60,000 bases of DNA, taken from assembly GCA_012295275.1 (NCBI GenBank), contig CM022670.1:22310921-22370920 (forward strand), given 5' to 3'. Position 1 is the first letter of the stretch. Each line of letters opens with the position of its first letter. The notes beneath the pieces are model-generated. The model made no database searches and had not been told where the DNA came from. It was given only the letters and a program-made list of their open reading frames with translations. Source of the DNA: Chrysomallon squamiferum. Taxonomy: Eukaryota; Mollusca; Gastropoda; Neomphalida; Peltospiridae. Below are positions 31,016 through 41,701 of the stretch, in pieces. A program made the position numbers and the translations under genes.

Positions 31016-34000
31016 ATGGGTAAGTATTTTAAATAATTAATAATTTTTTTTTTTTTCCAACCCTTTTAATTTAGTATAAATAATTTATATTTTGAAGATT
31101 ATTTAAAATGGTAATACTGGCTTTACTACATAGTTGAACTTAAATGATATCGTTAAAGATAACGTTTGTTATATTTGTTAGAGAAATAGTTCACAGTGGC
31201 TAATAATTTATAATAAAAATTCACATGATTACTGACATAATGTAGAGCCATTAGGAATTGATTTTCCATATATTTATCAAAACAGCTGTAATAGTAAATG
31301 ACAGGAAAAAATTAACACGTGAAATTTCCTTCACAATGAGTTTTTCAGATTTCATTACTCTTAAGTTGTAGAGTTATTTAATTTTAATTTTAATTTTTTT
31401 TAAATATATATTTGCTTTTTGTTTTTGTATTTAAATTCAGAACTGACATTGGTTTGAGAATATTTAGTAATTACACTTAAATATTTAAGAATTGTTTTAA
31501 ATGTTTTTTTAAAAATAATTTTTATTTGACATGTACTGAGTAATTAAGTCATCAATTTAATATTTAATTGTTACACTAGTTATTTGGTGTAAAGATAATA
31601 TGTAGATTATTTTTTTGTATTTGCACTGATGTGTTTGTGAAATTAAATACTCAGTCAGCATACTCAGATATTTTTATTATTTTAATAATTTCTGATATTG
31701 AAATTTGAATACTTTAAAAAATCTAAACTTGATTTGGTCAAGCACAAATAATATTTTGTATCAACAGTTATGTACAAATGTACTGATAATTGAAGTTGTT
31801 ATTTTAATACCACTGATATCCATGTTTGATCTTCATTGCAATTACATTCACTCCCTAATAAGTTTCATATGTGCAATATGAGCATATGATGTTGAATATT
31901 CTTACACCTGAAAACATTTGTTTATATTATTAGTATTATTAATTTATTATGTAATAGTTATTTTGTTCGATATTTATCAAGCTTATCTAATAATAGCTGT
32001 ACTGTGTCAAAATTAATTAATTGCATGTTTATTAAAGTGTATCTGTGGTGATATGAAAAAATTGTCTAAATATATTCTGGCTACTTCCAAATTAAATTTT
32101 ATTTGATCCTGCCATTCAGTGCTAGGTGCTGCTATTATAACAAAGAGGATGGACACATTTTCTCTTAAGTTTATTTTCCTTTGGTGTAAGACAAAATACA
32201 GTTACCACTGTACCAGTCTCCCATGTGTGATGTCTTGGCTCCAGTTGTGAAGGAGTTAAACAGCAGCATTAACATTTGTGTAACAGTATTTTGTTATTGC
32301 CATACTTACATCAATAAAGTAATAACATGCAACAATAAACATTATTATCTTATTAGGCAGTTTATTCCTACTGCCACATATACACTTTAACATCTAGTGA
32401 TTGACACAGATATGCTTAGTGACCAATTTTTTTTTAGTATGAATACAGCCAACAGGTCGAAATTTTCAGTTATTGCAGCAGTACATGATTAAATTTTTGT
32501 TTTGTTTCATATCATACCAGAATGTCAGTATGATTTGACAGTGAATATATTTGTTGTACATCATCATGGTAATCTTGATGCAATCGTTAGCTTGTTTAGA
32601 AATCTGTGACAAAAGCATTGTAACTTATAAAGCATGTCTTCTCTGTTAATATTTTGTACTAACCATTAATAATCATTTTGATGAGCTTGAAATTTATCTT
32701 TTCATATAGGAACACAAGGGAATGCTGGTGAGAGATGGATGTCTATTAAGTAGAATTACACTAGTTCTTTATTAAGTGTATAGACCCATTCAGTGCTGGA
32801 TTGTTTATTTACAGTTTCTTACTTGGCATTAGATAATTTTTAAATTATTTTATTTAATTTTATATTTAATGATACCAGATCATTATATTTTAAATGATTC
32901 ATCAAAATTGGTATCTGAATAGTAAAAAAACAAAAAACAAATAGCAACAAAAAAAACAACAACAATCATATATATCTATATATTAATGCTACATCTATTA
33001 AAACTGTTTTTATTTTTATTTTTTTAAACAAATCATTTAATTTGAACATAATTTCACAAAGTATGGTATAAGTCATCGCTGGATGTAATTTATTCTTTTT
33101 CATTTAGTATATTTTTTTTCAATCCTTTTTCCATATTTTTTTCCAAATATTTCAGAGGAAAAGAACCAGTACTGAATGGGTGTCTCTATATTAACTTTAG
33201 ACTAATATTTCTTTGTGTTTCACTTATAGTTAGAAATCTTTTTTCTGCATAAATATATGAAATGTTGCAGTTGGCACTGTTTTTTTAACATTTGTGCACA
33301 AATTTTAGTAAAGAATAAAACAAAAAAAATTAAATGAAAATTTAATGAAAAGATAAAATAATCAGATTTGTTCAGACTTAAAATTTAAATAAATCTGCTT
33401 TCAGTATCTTTATATATCCATAATTTATTGTTTTTGAAATTCATTAACCAGACGTACGAATGCATCCAAGAGTGCCATGTTTCACATTGTTTTAAAATTC
33501 ATTTTTCATTTGTTACTAAACTTCATTATACAAGGCCTCATCAGTATTTATTGCCATAAGTAGTACATGAACACACACTCATACACACACCCACAGAAAC
33601 AAAAAAAACAAACCCAATAACATGATTTTCCATTCCAACAAAATTTGTTCTTTCATTTTAAAATGTGGTGTTTTTAATTTCCTTGTATCTGGTGTTTGGT
33701 GAAATATATGTGTTATCTGTCTTGTATATATATATATACAGTAATACTTTCTTACTTGTATTTTCACTGATCTTCCAATACAATTTTTATTCTTATTTCA
33801 CAATACTTTTTTTTTTTTTTTTTTTCCATAATAGTACTTAGAATTTATAATAATGTTGGGTTAATTTTTTTATATTCAGTTAGTATCACAAAGGTAAATG
33901 TGACCACATATGTATATTTTCAGTTTTTTATTTGGTCTTGATTACTAACAAATATCTATTTATGGAAAAAGAAAAAATTATAAATATTTTTCTTATACGA

Positions 34001-35520
34001 ATTTCTGAATTCTAAACTCATTTTGCAGAAATAAGTAAATTTGGTGTCAGTTTATTTTTGAAAATACCAAGATTAGCATATTTATTTTTTTAACATTGTT
34101 TTTGTTTCACTTGTCAAAATTTTACATAAATTGAAAAAGCATTTCTACAAATTTAAACTCTAAAACAGTAAAACATGTTCTCTTGTGGATTTTTGTGACA
34201 GCTTTGTTTACTTCTAGATATATCTAGTTTGCAGTTCAGCAGTTTAGAGTATGAGCATGGCTTTGCTATTTATTTAAAAAAAAAAATTTTAATGTTTTCA
34301 AATTGTTTTTGTTTTTTTGAATTAAATTTGACCTATTTTACCTCATCTTTGGTTTAGAAATTTGAACATACATTTTCATTTATCTTAGTTATTCTCTTTT
34401 AATTAATAACTGTTTTGCTTTATTTGTTGATAATCTGTTCTTAAGTCTGGCATTTAATTTATGTTTAATAGCTGTATTTCTTACTTGTGCATGCATGTCT
34501 TAACATTTTCTTTATTACATACTTATAGACTGGAGACTTTAAATGTGTGTCAGTTCACAGAGGAATTCTTGGAATTTTGGATAAACAGGACCATCATGAA
34601 AACTTGTTTAATTTATTGTTAAAATTATTGTCTAAGTAATAATTATGCTTAAACCAACTTTAAAAACTATAACACTTTGCCAAAAAACAAAAAAAAAAAT
34701 ATATATATAAAAAAAAATAAATAAATAAATAAATATTAATAATACTTTAAGAAGTTAAAACATCTTGTTCTTAACTACAAGTACACCACCAAAATCAAAT
34801 AAATTGTCATTGCACATAAGACTGTTGCACAACTCTCAAGATCTCTGTATCTAATGTTCTGCAAGAAACAAGTCCAGAGTTTTATAATAACATTTTGGAC
34901 ATTAAAGAATACCAGTGACAGTTTGCTTTTATGCCACTATTAGAATTAATGTATTAAGTTAAGAAATATATAAATGGAGGAGTTCACTAGTTTAAAAGAT
35001 AACTGAAAGCACACTAGATACACCATTATAGTGGATGACCAGTGCAATTTTAACACTTGCTCAAGTTGTTATCGTGATTACAAGAGTTTCTGGAAAATTA
35101 GTGGTGTAGTGCCTGCTTGTTTTTCTTTCCTGCAAAAATATTAATTAAATAATCTATTGCACTTTACTTTTCTTTTAACTCACTTTGTTTTTGTGATCTA
35201 TTTCTTTCTGATGCAGAATTTTTTGGTGACAAAATATGAGCAAAACTGAATGATTTAAAAAAATCTGTGATTAAAACTATTTTTCTTTCTCTGCAGCTGA
35301 CATGCGCATGAACAAATTGCAGGAAGGTCTTCAGCAGCAGAGGCGACTGATTGAGCAGCTTCGTTGCGAGGCTCAGATCACTCGGATGAGAGTGTCACAA
35401 GTCATTGAGGATATAGTCAAATACTGTGAAACCCACAGAGAGGAGGATGTACTTATAATTGGGTTTAACAAGCCCCAGGAGAATCCTTTCAAGGAGAAGG
35501 GTGGATGCACAATATTATAA
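31016..35520 (+). CDS. G-protein gamma subunit, type B, copy 1 (with 18-nt microexon)
   Basis: Exons: 31007-31019 (ATG plus one G; donor GTAAGT), optional microexon 32710-32727 (donor GTGAGA) and terminal exon from 35297 (acceptor CTCTGCAG) to the stop at 35520. With the microexon the protein starts MGTQGNAADMRMNKL. Without it, it starts MADMRMNKL. Both are in frame. The body LQQQRRLIEQLRCEAQITRM closely parallels Drosophila Ggamma1 (LQQQR..VEQLR.EA), followed by KYCETHREEDVLI, GFNKPQENPF and the geranylgeranyl-type CaaX box CTIL. It pairs with G-beta to anchor heterotrimers and signal as beta-gamma. It is 97% identical to copy 2 (two residue changes in 72). The acceptor before 31007 implies an upstream non-coding exon. 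The splice model rests on sites and frame, not transcripts. Confidence 0.88.
32562..32806 (+). promoter_or_regulatory. Conserved intronic block around the B1 microexon
   Basis: 32630-32806 matches 50879-51055 of copy 2. The last 150 bp or so, including the microexon, differ at only two positions, whereas most of the two introns cannot be aligned by eye. A shorter upstream block, CATCATGGTAATCTTGATGC onward (32562), matches 50723. This degree of conservation around an alternative exon is typical of splicing-control sequence. Confidence 0.75.
32710..32727 (+). other. 18-nt in-frame microexon of G-gamma B1
   Basis: Sequence GAACACAAGGGAATGCTG, flanked by acceptor TTTTCATATAG and donor GTGAGA. 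Its length is divisible by three, and it joins phase 1 on both sides (G|GA ... G|CT). It adds GTQGNA after the initiator Met and replaces the Ala at position 2 with Gly. It is identical in copy 2. The 3' splice site has only a moderate pyrimidine tract, as expected for a regulated microexon. Confidence 0.8.
32784..33261 (+). other. Complementary intronic arms downstream of the B1 microexon
   Basis: ACCCATTCAGTGCTGG (32784-32799) is the reverse complement of CCAGTACTGAATGGGT (33166-33181) except for one G-U pair, so the intron RNA can form a 16-bp stem closing 366 nt. The second arm lies in a ~98-bp block (33165-33261) that is about 94% identical to 51623-51719 in copy 2, where the arms pair perfectly. 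Confidence 0.75.
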
Positions 35521-35771
35521 ACATGTTTCGTTTTTCTTTTCAGTTTGTGACTAATTACTTATTTATTTCAAGCTTTCACATTCAACCGAAAAATCTCAAT
35601 TTGAAAAGATTAATACAGCATTATAAAGTAAATTATTGAGTTAGGACATTCACTCTGTTGCATTTTGGAGTATTGTTTCTGAAGGACAAGATTTAATATA
35701 TTACCTTTATCAAGAATTCTCATTTTTATATCTTTTTCATTCATATTCTCAATTTAAAAATGCATAGTCTA

Positions 35772-35777
35772 AATAAA
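35772..35777 (+). terminator. Candidate polyadenylation signal of G-gamma B1
   Basis: AATAAA 252 bp after the stop codon. Other AATAAA hexamers near 37020 and 37132 could make a longer 3' UTR. Confidence 0.35.
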
Positions 35778-38124
35778 CAAGAGATTGTTTTTCAGAAATT
35801 CAGAGAGAAATAATTTTTGTAGTGTCATGTAAACAATATTTTAATTGTGTGTTTTTATATACATATTGTGTTGCTTTGGTATTGTTAAATATTTTGTGTT
35901 TCCGTCTATTAGACTATAAAGACAAATACACAGTTTGTTCCAGGAAAAGAAATTGAAAAACAAAATTCTCTTTAGGACAGATTTATATGTATCTATATAT
36001 AGGTTTTCTATTAATTTTACACTGTCAGACTCCTGTAATAATGAAATATACAGTACATGGCAAGCTTTCAACAAAACAGAAAAGGAAAAAAGAAGAAGGG
36101 AATCAAATTTTAAATAAAAAAAATGTTTTCTTAATAATTAAATGTATATATAGATGACATCACATTCATACAAAGAAAAAAGTTCATAATTCATAGTTTG
36201 TCCTGAGACAGGAAATGATCTGATTTTTATGATTTTATATTATTGATATTAAGAGTAACTAATTGTATGATGTAACAAAGTTGGTAACAAAATCATAGCA
36301 TTATTATAAAATTGTACTAACACTGAAAAAAAGATGAGGAAAGCTTCTGGTCATACTCAAGTCTTGTTGGAAATAAAATTTTGTAAATCTCTCGCTGTTA
36401 TCATATTTGCACATGAATATGTTAGGACTATTCTAAATTTGCTTTCAGCATTTCAAAATGAATTTATATAAATTTAAAATGCTGGAAGCTTAAGGAATTT
36501 GACAGTAATTTATTTGTGAAAATTCAGTTTACATTTGTTTTGGTGGACTTTTTAAGTTTAGTTTTGTAAACAAAGAATCAAATTTAACATTCCTATGACT
36601 TTTACAAACATAAAATTTCTATAAAATAAAAAGTAACTAACTATTTTTGCTACATTTAAATATTTTTTAGAAAACTACAAATATTTTAGCTTTTCTTATA
36701 AGACACTGTTACAACTTGTACCCAAACAGGTGTTATGTGTATTTGAAGTGCGTTCATTTTTTAAGACTTAAAAAATTCTGATCATTTGTAATGCTAATTC
36801 TTTTTTTTTTTTTTTTTTGTCTCTCTTGACAAGATATTTCACTTCCTTACAAAGCATTTTTAATTTTTAATTTTTTTTTTTTTGGCCTTCCTTTCATTAT
36901 GTGCATTAATACTCGATGATTTGACTGCAGTGAATCAAGTGTTCAGAGTATTTAATTTTTACTGACTAGTTTAATATTTACAATGGCTTTAATGTGTCTA
37001 TATATGTATATTCTTTCTTTAATAAAACATTTTATGTATGGATATTAGCTTTTGTCAGATATATAATAGCCATTTAATTTATGGATATCCTGTTTTCATG
37101 TTCATATTGGTGTAACATGTATGTCATTGAAAATAAATAATGTGAACTGTGATTGTTTTATTTTATATGAATCTCTTAAACAGATTTATTACAACTGGAC
37201 TGCCTGTTCATTATAATAATCTCTTAAATCTTGATTAAAAAAACATTTATCTTCATAAATATTACAGCTGAAGAAATTTAAAAAAAATAGTTTGAATGAT
37301 TAAATGCATCTTTAATGACATATTTATTTTAAAAAATTAATTCTAATTCAGACAAACAAATGAAAAAGCCCTGAAAAACAAAATATTAGAAACATTACCA
37401 AAGTCCACATTCAATGTCTGCTCACCCTTTTTTCATGCATAGATAAATGAAAAGTGTATGCAGGTTAGAAGTGGAACCATTACTATCCTCTGGATCAAAA
37501 CATCAACCCTTATTTCTTTGACTGGGTTACATTTTAAAATGACATCAATTTTCATGTTTTCACTGTTATACCATCAAAATACAAAAAGTACTCGTTTGAA
37601 AAAATATCTGGTCAAAGGTTCCTAACCAAAAGGTCCTTGGCCAAAACATCCTATATTCCTGTACATAAATATAATAAATTTAGCAACAACTAAAGGTACA
37701 GATCCATTCATAATTTCTTGTGTTTATTAAAACAGTCTTTACATAACAAAAAGTATTGTGTATACTGTTTGGATATGATTTATAATTAAACTTGTACCTT
37801 CATTTGCTTAAACAACAGGTGCGAAAATGTACTTGCTGGATAGTAGTAATCTCAAGGGGAGTATACAGATCATGAGCACAAATGACAGCAAAGACACAGA
37901 ATAGGGTAGTTTTTTTCATGCAGCTTTGTTTCAGAGGCTTATTATTAATTACATTGGTTATTTACATAATACAAATGCATGAAATTAAATTTAGCGTTTT
38001 GTCTACATTTATAATAAGGGGTTGGGGTTTTATCCTAGCACCTATACCGTATACGTCTGTCGGAATTACTGGGTGGTGTGACGTGTTTGACAAACGAAAG
38101 TGGAGTTATATAATTCTGTTTTTA

Positions 38125-38162
<38 letters not shown>

Positions 38163-38400
38163 ATAAAATATCGTATAACATTTTTTGCTATTATATAACA
38201 AGAAGCAAAATACTAATGCTATAAATAGTATAATTATAATAATAGTTAAAAAAAAAAAAAAAAAGAACCCATTACTATTAATAATGCAACAGAGTGATCG
38301 ATACACCGGTATAAATTAAATAATTATAATAAGCCAATTCGACACTAATTACACATGAAGTAATGAAGGTTAAATGAAGTACAATTATTGAAATAGAACA
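35778..38400. other. B1 3' flank / intergenic DNA
   Basis: No coding exon is recognised on either strand. T-runs lie near 36800 and 36875, and a GT/TA microsatellite lies at 38126-38162. Confidence 0.5.
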
Positions 38401-38430
38401 TAACCAGTAGAGACGTGAAACTGAGGCTTT

Positions 38431-38457
38431 ACTTCCGGTCATTTTTCGCCATCTTTG
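38431..38457. promoter_or_regulatory. Promoter-like ETS + YY1 motif pair
   Basis: ACTTCCGG (ETS, reverse complement CCGGAAG) is followed within 10 bp by CGCCATCTTTG (YY1, reverse complement CAAAGATGGCG). This pairing is common in TATA-less promoters. On the minus strand it also reads ATGGCGAAAAATGACCGGAA followed by GTAAAG, which could be a short first exon (MAKNDR...). On the plus strand it could serve G-gamma A2 3 kb downstream. Direction is unresolved. Confidence 0.4.
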
Positions 38458-38776
38458 TAGGTTTGGAGTTGAGGAGTAAACCAGGAAATTCTGTTTTATA
38501 AGTCTAATATAAGGTTATTTTATTTTATGTAGAATTTTTTAAATCATTATTATTATTTTTGCATTATAATTAATATTGTTTCTCTTGTTTTTTTCCTGCC
38601 AGTAGTTTTGTTTTTCTTTTCTGACGCTGTATGTAAACAGAGATGCCTATTACCGTAATAGATATAAACTCGATAGACGGTTTGATATTACTAAAACTAG
38701 CTCGACATAGATCTGGCTGTTTTTCGCCAACGCTGCCAGACATTATTCTGCGCACTACGGGAGTAAATCATCTCGT

Positions 38777-39316
38777 TTGATGATTGTTTGGACAAAAATC
38801 GCCAGTCATTTAGTGACCAACACCCAATCTGTCAGACACATAATCATGTGTGAGTTTTTATGTAAACCAATGAAGAGATTGACTCTTAATCGAGAAACTG
38901 CTATAGTATGCAGCATAACAAAATGTCAAATTGCACTGTATTTAAAAATTATTTTTATTTTTGCAGTTCAAAACTACTTTAACGTTATCTATGAACCCAT
39001 AACTCCTGAACTGAATATGCCATTGCAATTTTTGCTATTTGAAGTATTTCATATTTATAGAACTTCTCACAGTTACTGTAAATGGAAAAATGATGTTTGT
39101 GCGGCTTTTATTTTTGGAAAAGTATTCAGTTTGTTACTTTCAAATCATTTTCAATTTGAAAACATAAAACATTTTAGTAAAAATATAATAATAAAAACAT
39201 ACAGATTTCCAAAAAATCTTTGCTGCTCACAAATTTCATTTACAAGATTTTATTTAGTATCTACTAGTCATGGTAGTAGCATGGCTGCCTGTGTCATTGT
39301 TGGACAAACTGGTTGA
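38777..39316 (+). CDS. Unrecognised 179-codon open frame
   Basis: This is the longest uninterrupted intronless frame in the window without a family assignment, in a region where stop codons should be frequent. The product is rich in Phe, Ile, Ser and Lys, with a hydrophobic stretch ALYLKIIFIFAV near residue 55 and scattered cysteines. There is no clear signal peptide or domain. The start codon context is weak. It may be a chance frame, a decayed gene or a lineage-specific gene. Confidence 0.2.
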   Translation: MMIVWTKIASHLVTNTQSVRHIIMCEFLCKPMKRLTLNRETAIVCSITKCQIALYLKIIFIFAVQNYFNVIYEPITPELNMPLQFLLFEVFHIYRTSHSYCKWKNDVCAAFIFGKVFSLLLSNHFQFENIKHFSKNIIIKTYRFPKNLCCSQISFTRFYLVSTSHGSSMAACVIVGQTG

Positions 39317-40482
39317 TTTGACAAGCAAAAATGTAGCAAAATATTGAGTAAAAACATTTGATAACAAGGTGTAGATTTAACCGATAAAAATCAGTTATTT
39401 AAAAAAAAAAATTGTATTGATTCATTATCATTAGGAAATAATAAGCATTACTCTTTTACTAAAAATAATTTTATATGTTTAATGTGATGAAGAAAAATAT
39501 TACCAAAACAAATTTTAATAATAATAATAATAATGACAATAAAATTTAATGCCACTGCAAAATGACTCATTACTGTCCTATATAATTCTTTTTACAATCA
39601 TTTCTGCTACAAAGTTGCTTAAAAGCATTTGATGGTTGGTTTACTCAAGAGCCTGATCTAGTGCAAGAGATGATTACATCAGACAATTTAGAGCAGTAAA
39701 TGCAGGTGATTTTTGTCCAGCAGTTAAGAAAAGAGGGGTGCTATGGGTTTTCTGCCCTTAACAGCATGTATTTATGGTGTGTAAGTGAGCATTTGTCTGT
39801 GAACTCAAAATTGATAACCTAAGTGAGTGTTACATCAGACGTTAACTTTGACTTTAAAAGATTCTGATTCGTGTAACTACTGCATTGATGAAAACATACC
39901 AAGATCTTTGCTGGGCTAGTATAAAATGAAATTTTTTAAAGCTAAATGAAAATTAACTTCAGCCGGAAAATGTTGTTGAAAGTTTGGTACGTTGCCATTA
40001 GATATTAGATACCCCATGTAATATGTGTTACATTACTTTATTAAAACTGAAAAAAATATGAATAGTGTGGACATCAAATGGTTGGATTTATCAAAAAACA
40101 TAACAAAAAATAAAAATACATGGCAGGATAGAACATAATTTTGTGCATGATGTTTTTTATATCAGTAGTAAAGATCTTTAGACATCTGTCTATCTATAAT
40201 ACTATATCTGGATGGAAGATCTCTTAGAATGCTTTTAATTAAAATAACATCTAAGAGTTTTTGTATAATTAGTTGAAAAATATACTGGGTCATGTAAAAC
40301 ATCTGAGTAGCTGATACACCTCCATTCCAACAAATAGAAGATTTATTACATGTGATTTTCACTATGACGTTTCACTAATGACATGCATGTATTGGTGTTA
40401 TAGCTAAATTTTAATTTAAATTAAATATTGTGCCAAATATTATGATTTCCTGTTAAGTTGTTAGTTTTGTTTATTTTCATAG

Positions 40483-40554
40483 GTGGTGACAAAGCTAACG
40501 GAACAAGGGCAGACACTGCAGTATTGATATCTGCATACTTTTTCTGTTTTCAAG
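40483..40554 (+). other. Candidate 5' non-coding exon of G-gamma A2
   Basis: A 72-bp, less AT-rich segment flanked by an acceptor (TTATTTTCATAG) and a donor (TTCAAG|GTATAT). It lies 900 bp upstream of the A2 coding exon, whose acceptor requires an upstream exon. The segment begins with GTGGTGACAAAGCTAACGGA. No matching segment was seen upstream of A1. Confidence 0.35.
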
Positions 40555-41467
40555 GTATATATATATATATGTGTGTGTGTGTATATGTAACATATATATA
40601 AGTAAAATATTCACAATTCGTGTTTATTACAATGGTGCAAACTTTTATTTTGGACTGGCACTTGAATTTAGTGTTAACAAAGTTACACTAACCCATATCT
40701 TGTTTTCTGTTGTCTGTCTTTGATATAGGTTAATGTTTTACAGCTTTATTTAGACATCCAAATCAAAATTTATAGCCAAAAATATTTTTAAAATTTAATG
40801 TAATAGATCAAAATTTTAATCAGATTTTCACATTTCGTAGTACATATTTTGATTATGAAAACTAATGGACTCCTATTTAAAATTCATTTAATAAAAATCT
40901 TTCTGAATGTAATTTTTAATTTTAATTTTTATTTATTACTAACAACACAAGTGTTTGCTGAAAAACTTTTGTAAATTACATACTCTTTCTACAGTATCTT
41001 CAGCATGCACCAGAAATCACAAGTGTTTATTTTGAATGCATGTTTGATATGAACAATTACTAGACCATGTGAGTTATAATGTTAGTAGACAGTCATGTCA
41101 AACTCACGAGTTTGTTTGGAGGTGAATATAAATGGTATGTTAACTATAAAAATAATTAACTGATGAAACAAATATTTGTAATGGCATGTAAGCATAATTA
41201 CTCACCTTCACTTTAAAAGGTAAGAATTGGGATATTTTCTTTAATTACTGAAATGCAAAATTTTTCTATGTCATAAAACTAACCAGAAGTTTTAGCTCAC
41301 AGCAATCTAACACATGCATGCTCCATCATAAAAAGCCTTCAAAAAAAAAATTAACTTTCACAATTAATGCAAGACTCAAGTTTTGCATTACCTTAATGGA
41401 AAATGATAATGTAATATAATAATGATACTGTTGTTTTATGCAGGATTTACTGCTTTATTGTTCCATC

Positions 41468-41701
41468 ATGCCATACCCTTTCACCTCTGCAAGGGATTCT
41501 GATGCAAATGCGAAAAAGCTAAAGATGCAGATTCAAACTCTTAGGGTTCATGCATCGATGAAAAGAGAGAATTTATCAAGAACTCTTCAGGAAATGATTG
41601 AATATTGTGAGTCCCACAAGCAACATGACCCTTTGGTCACACGAGACAAAAATTTTGAAAACCCATATAAAGACACCAAATTTAAATGTACTATATTATA
41701 A
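41468..41701 (+). CDS. G-protein gamma subunit, type A, copy 2
   Basis: Paralogue of the gene at 25492. A single coding exon follows an acceptor (TTTTATGCAG, exon from 41444). The upstream in-frame ATG at 41438 overlaps that acceptor and is therefore intronic, so the start is 41468, giving 77 residues. Features are MPYPFTSARDSDANAKKL, the helix LKMQIQTLRVHASMKRENLS, EMIEYCESHKQHDPLV, the NPY that replaces NPF, and the CaaX box CTIL (CTII in copy 1). Identity to copy 1 is about 65%, much lower than the 97% between the two type B genes of the same duplicated unit. The role is as a G-beta partner; the subclass resembles GNG13 / Ggamma30A, tentatively. Confidence 0.88.
   Translation: MPYPFTSARDSDANAKKLKMQIQTLRVHASMKRENLSRTLQEMIEYCESHKQHDPLVTRDKNFENPYKDTKFKCTIL

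Noticed and set aside
32673-32690. miR-2-family-like TTTTGATGAGCTTG in the B1 intron
   Set aside because: Matches only the 3' part of the miR-2 sequence; the TCACAG seed and a precursor hairpin are missing.
41438-41467. Ten extra N-terminal residues on G-gamma A2
   Set aside because: The upstream ATG overlaps the splice acceptor (ATGCAG) and is removed as intron; the paralogue aligns from 41468.
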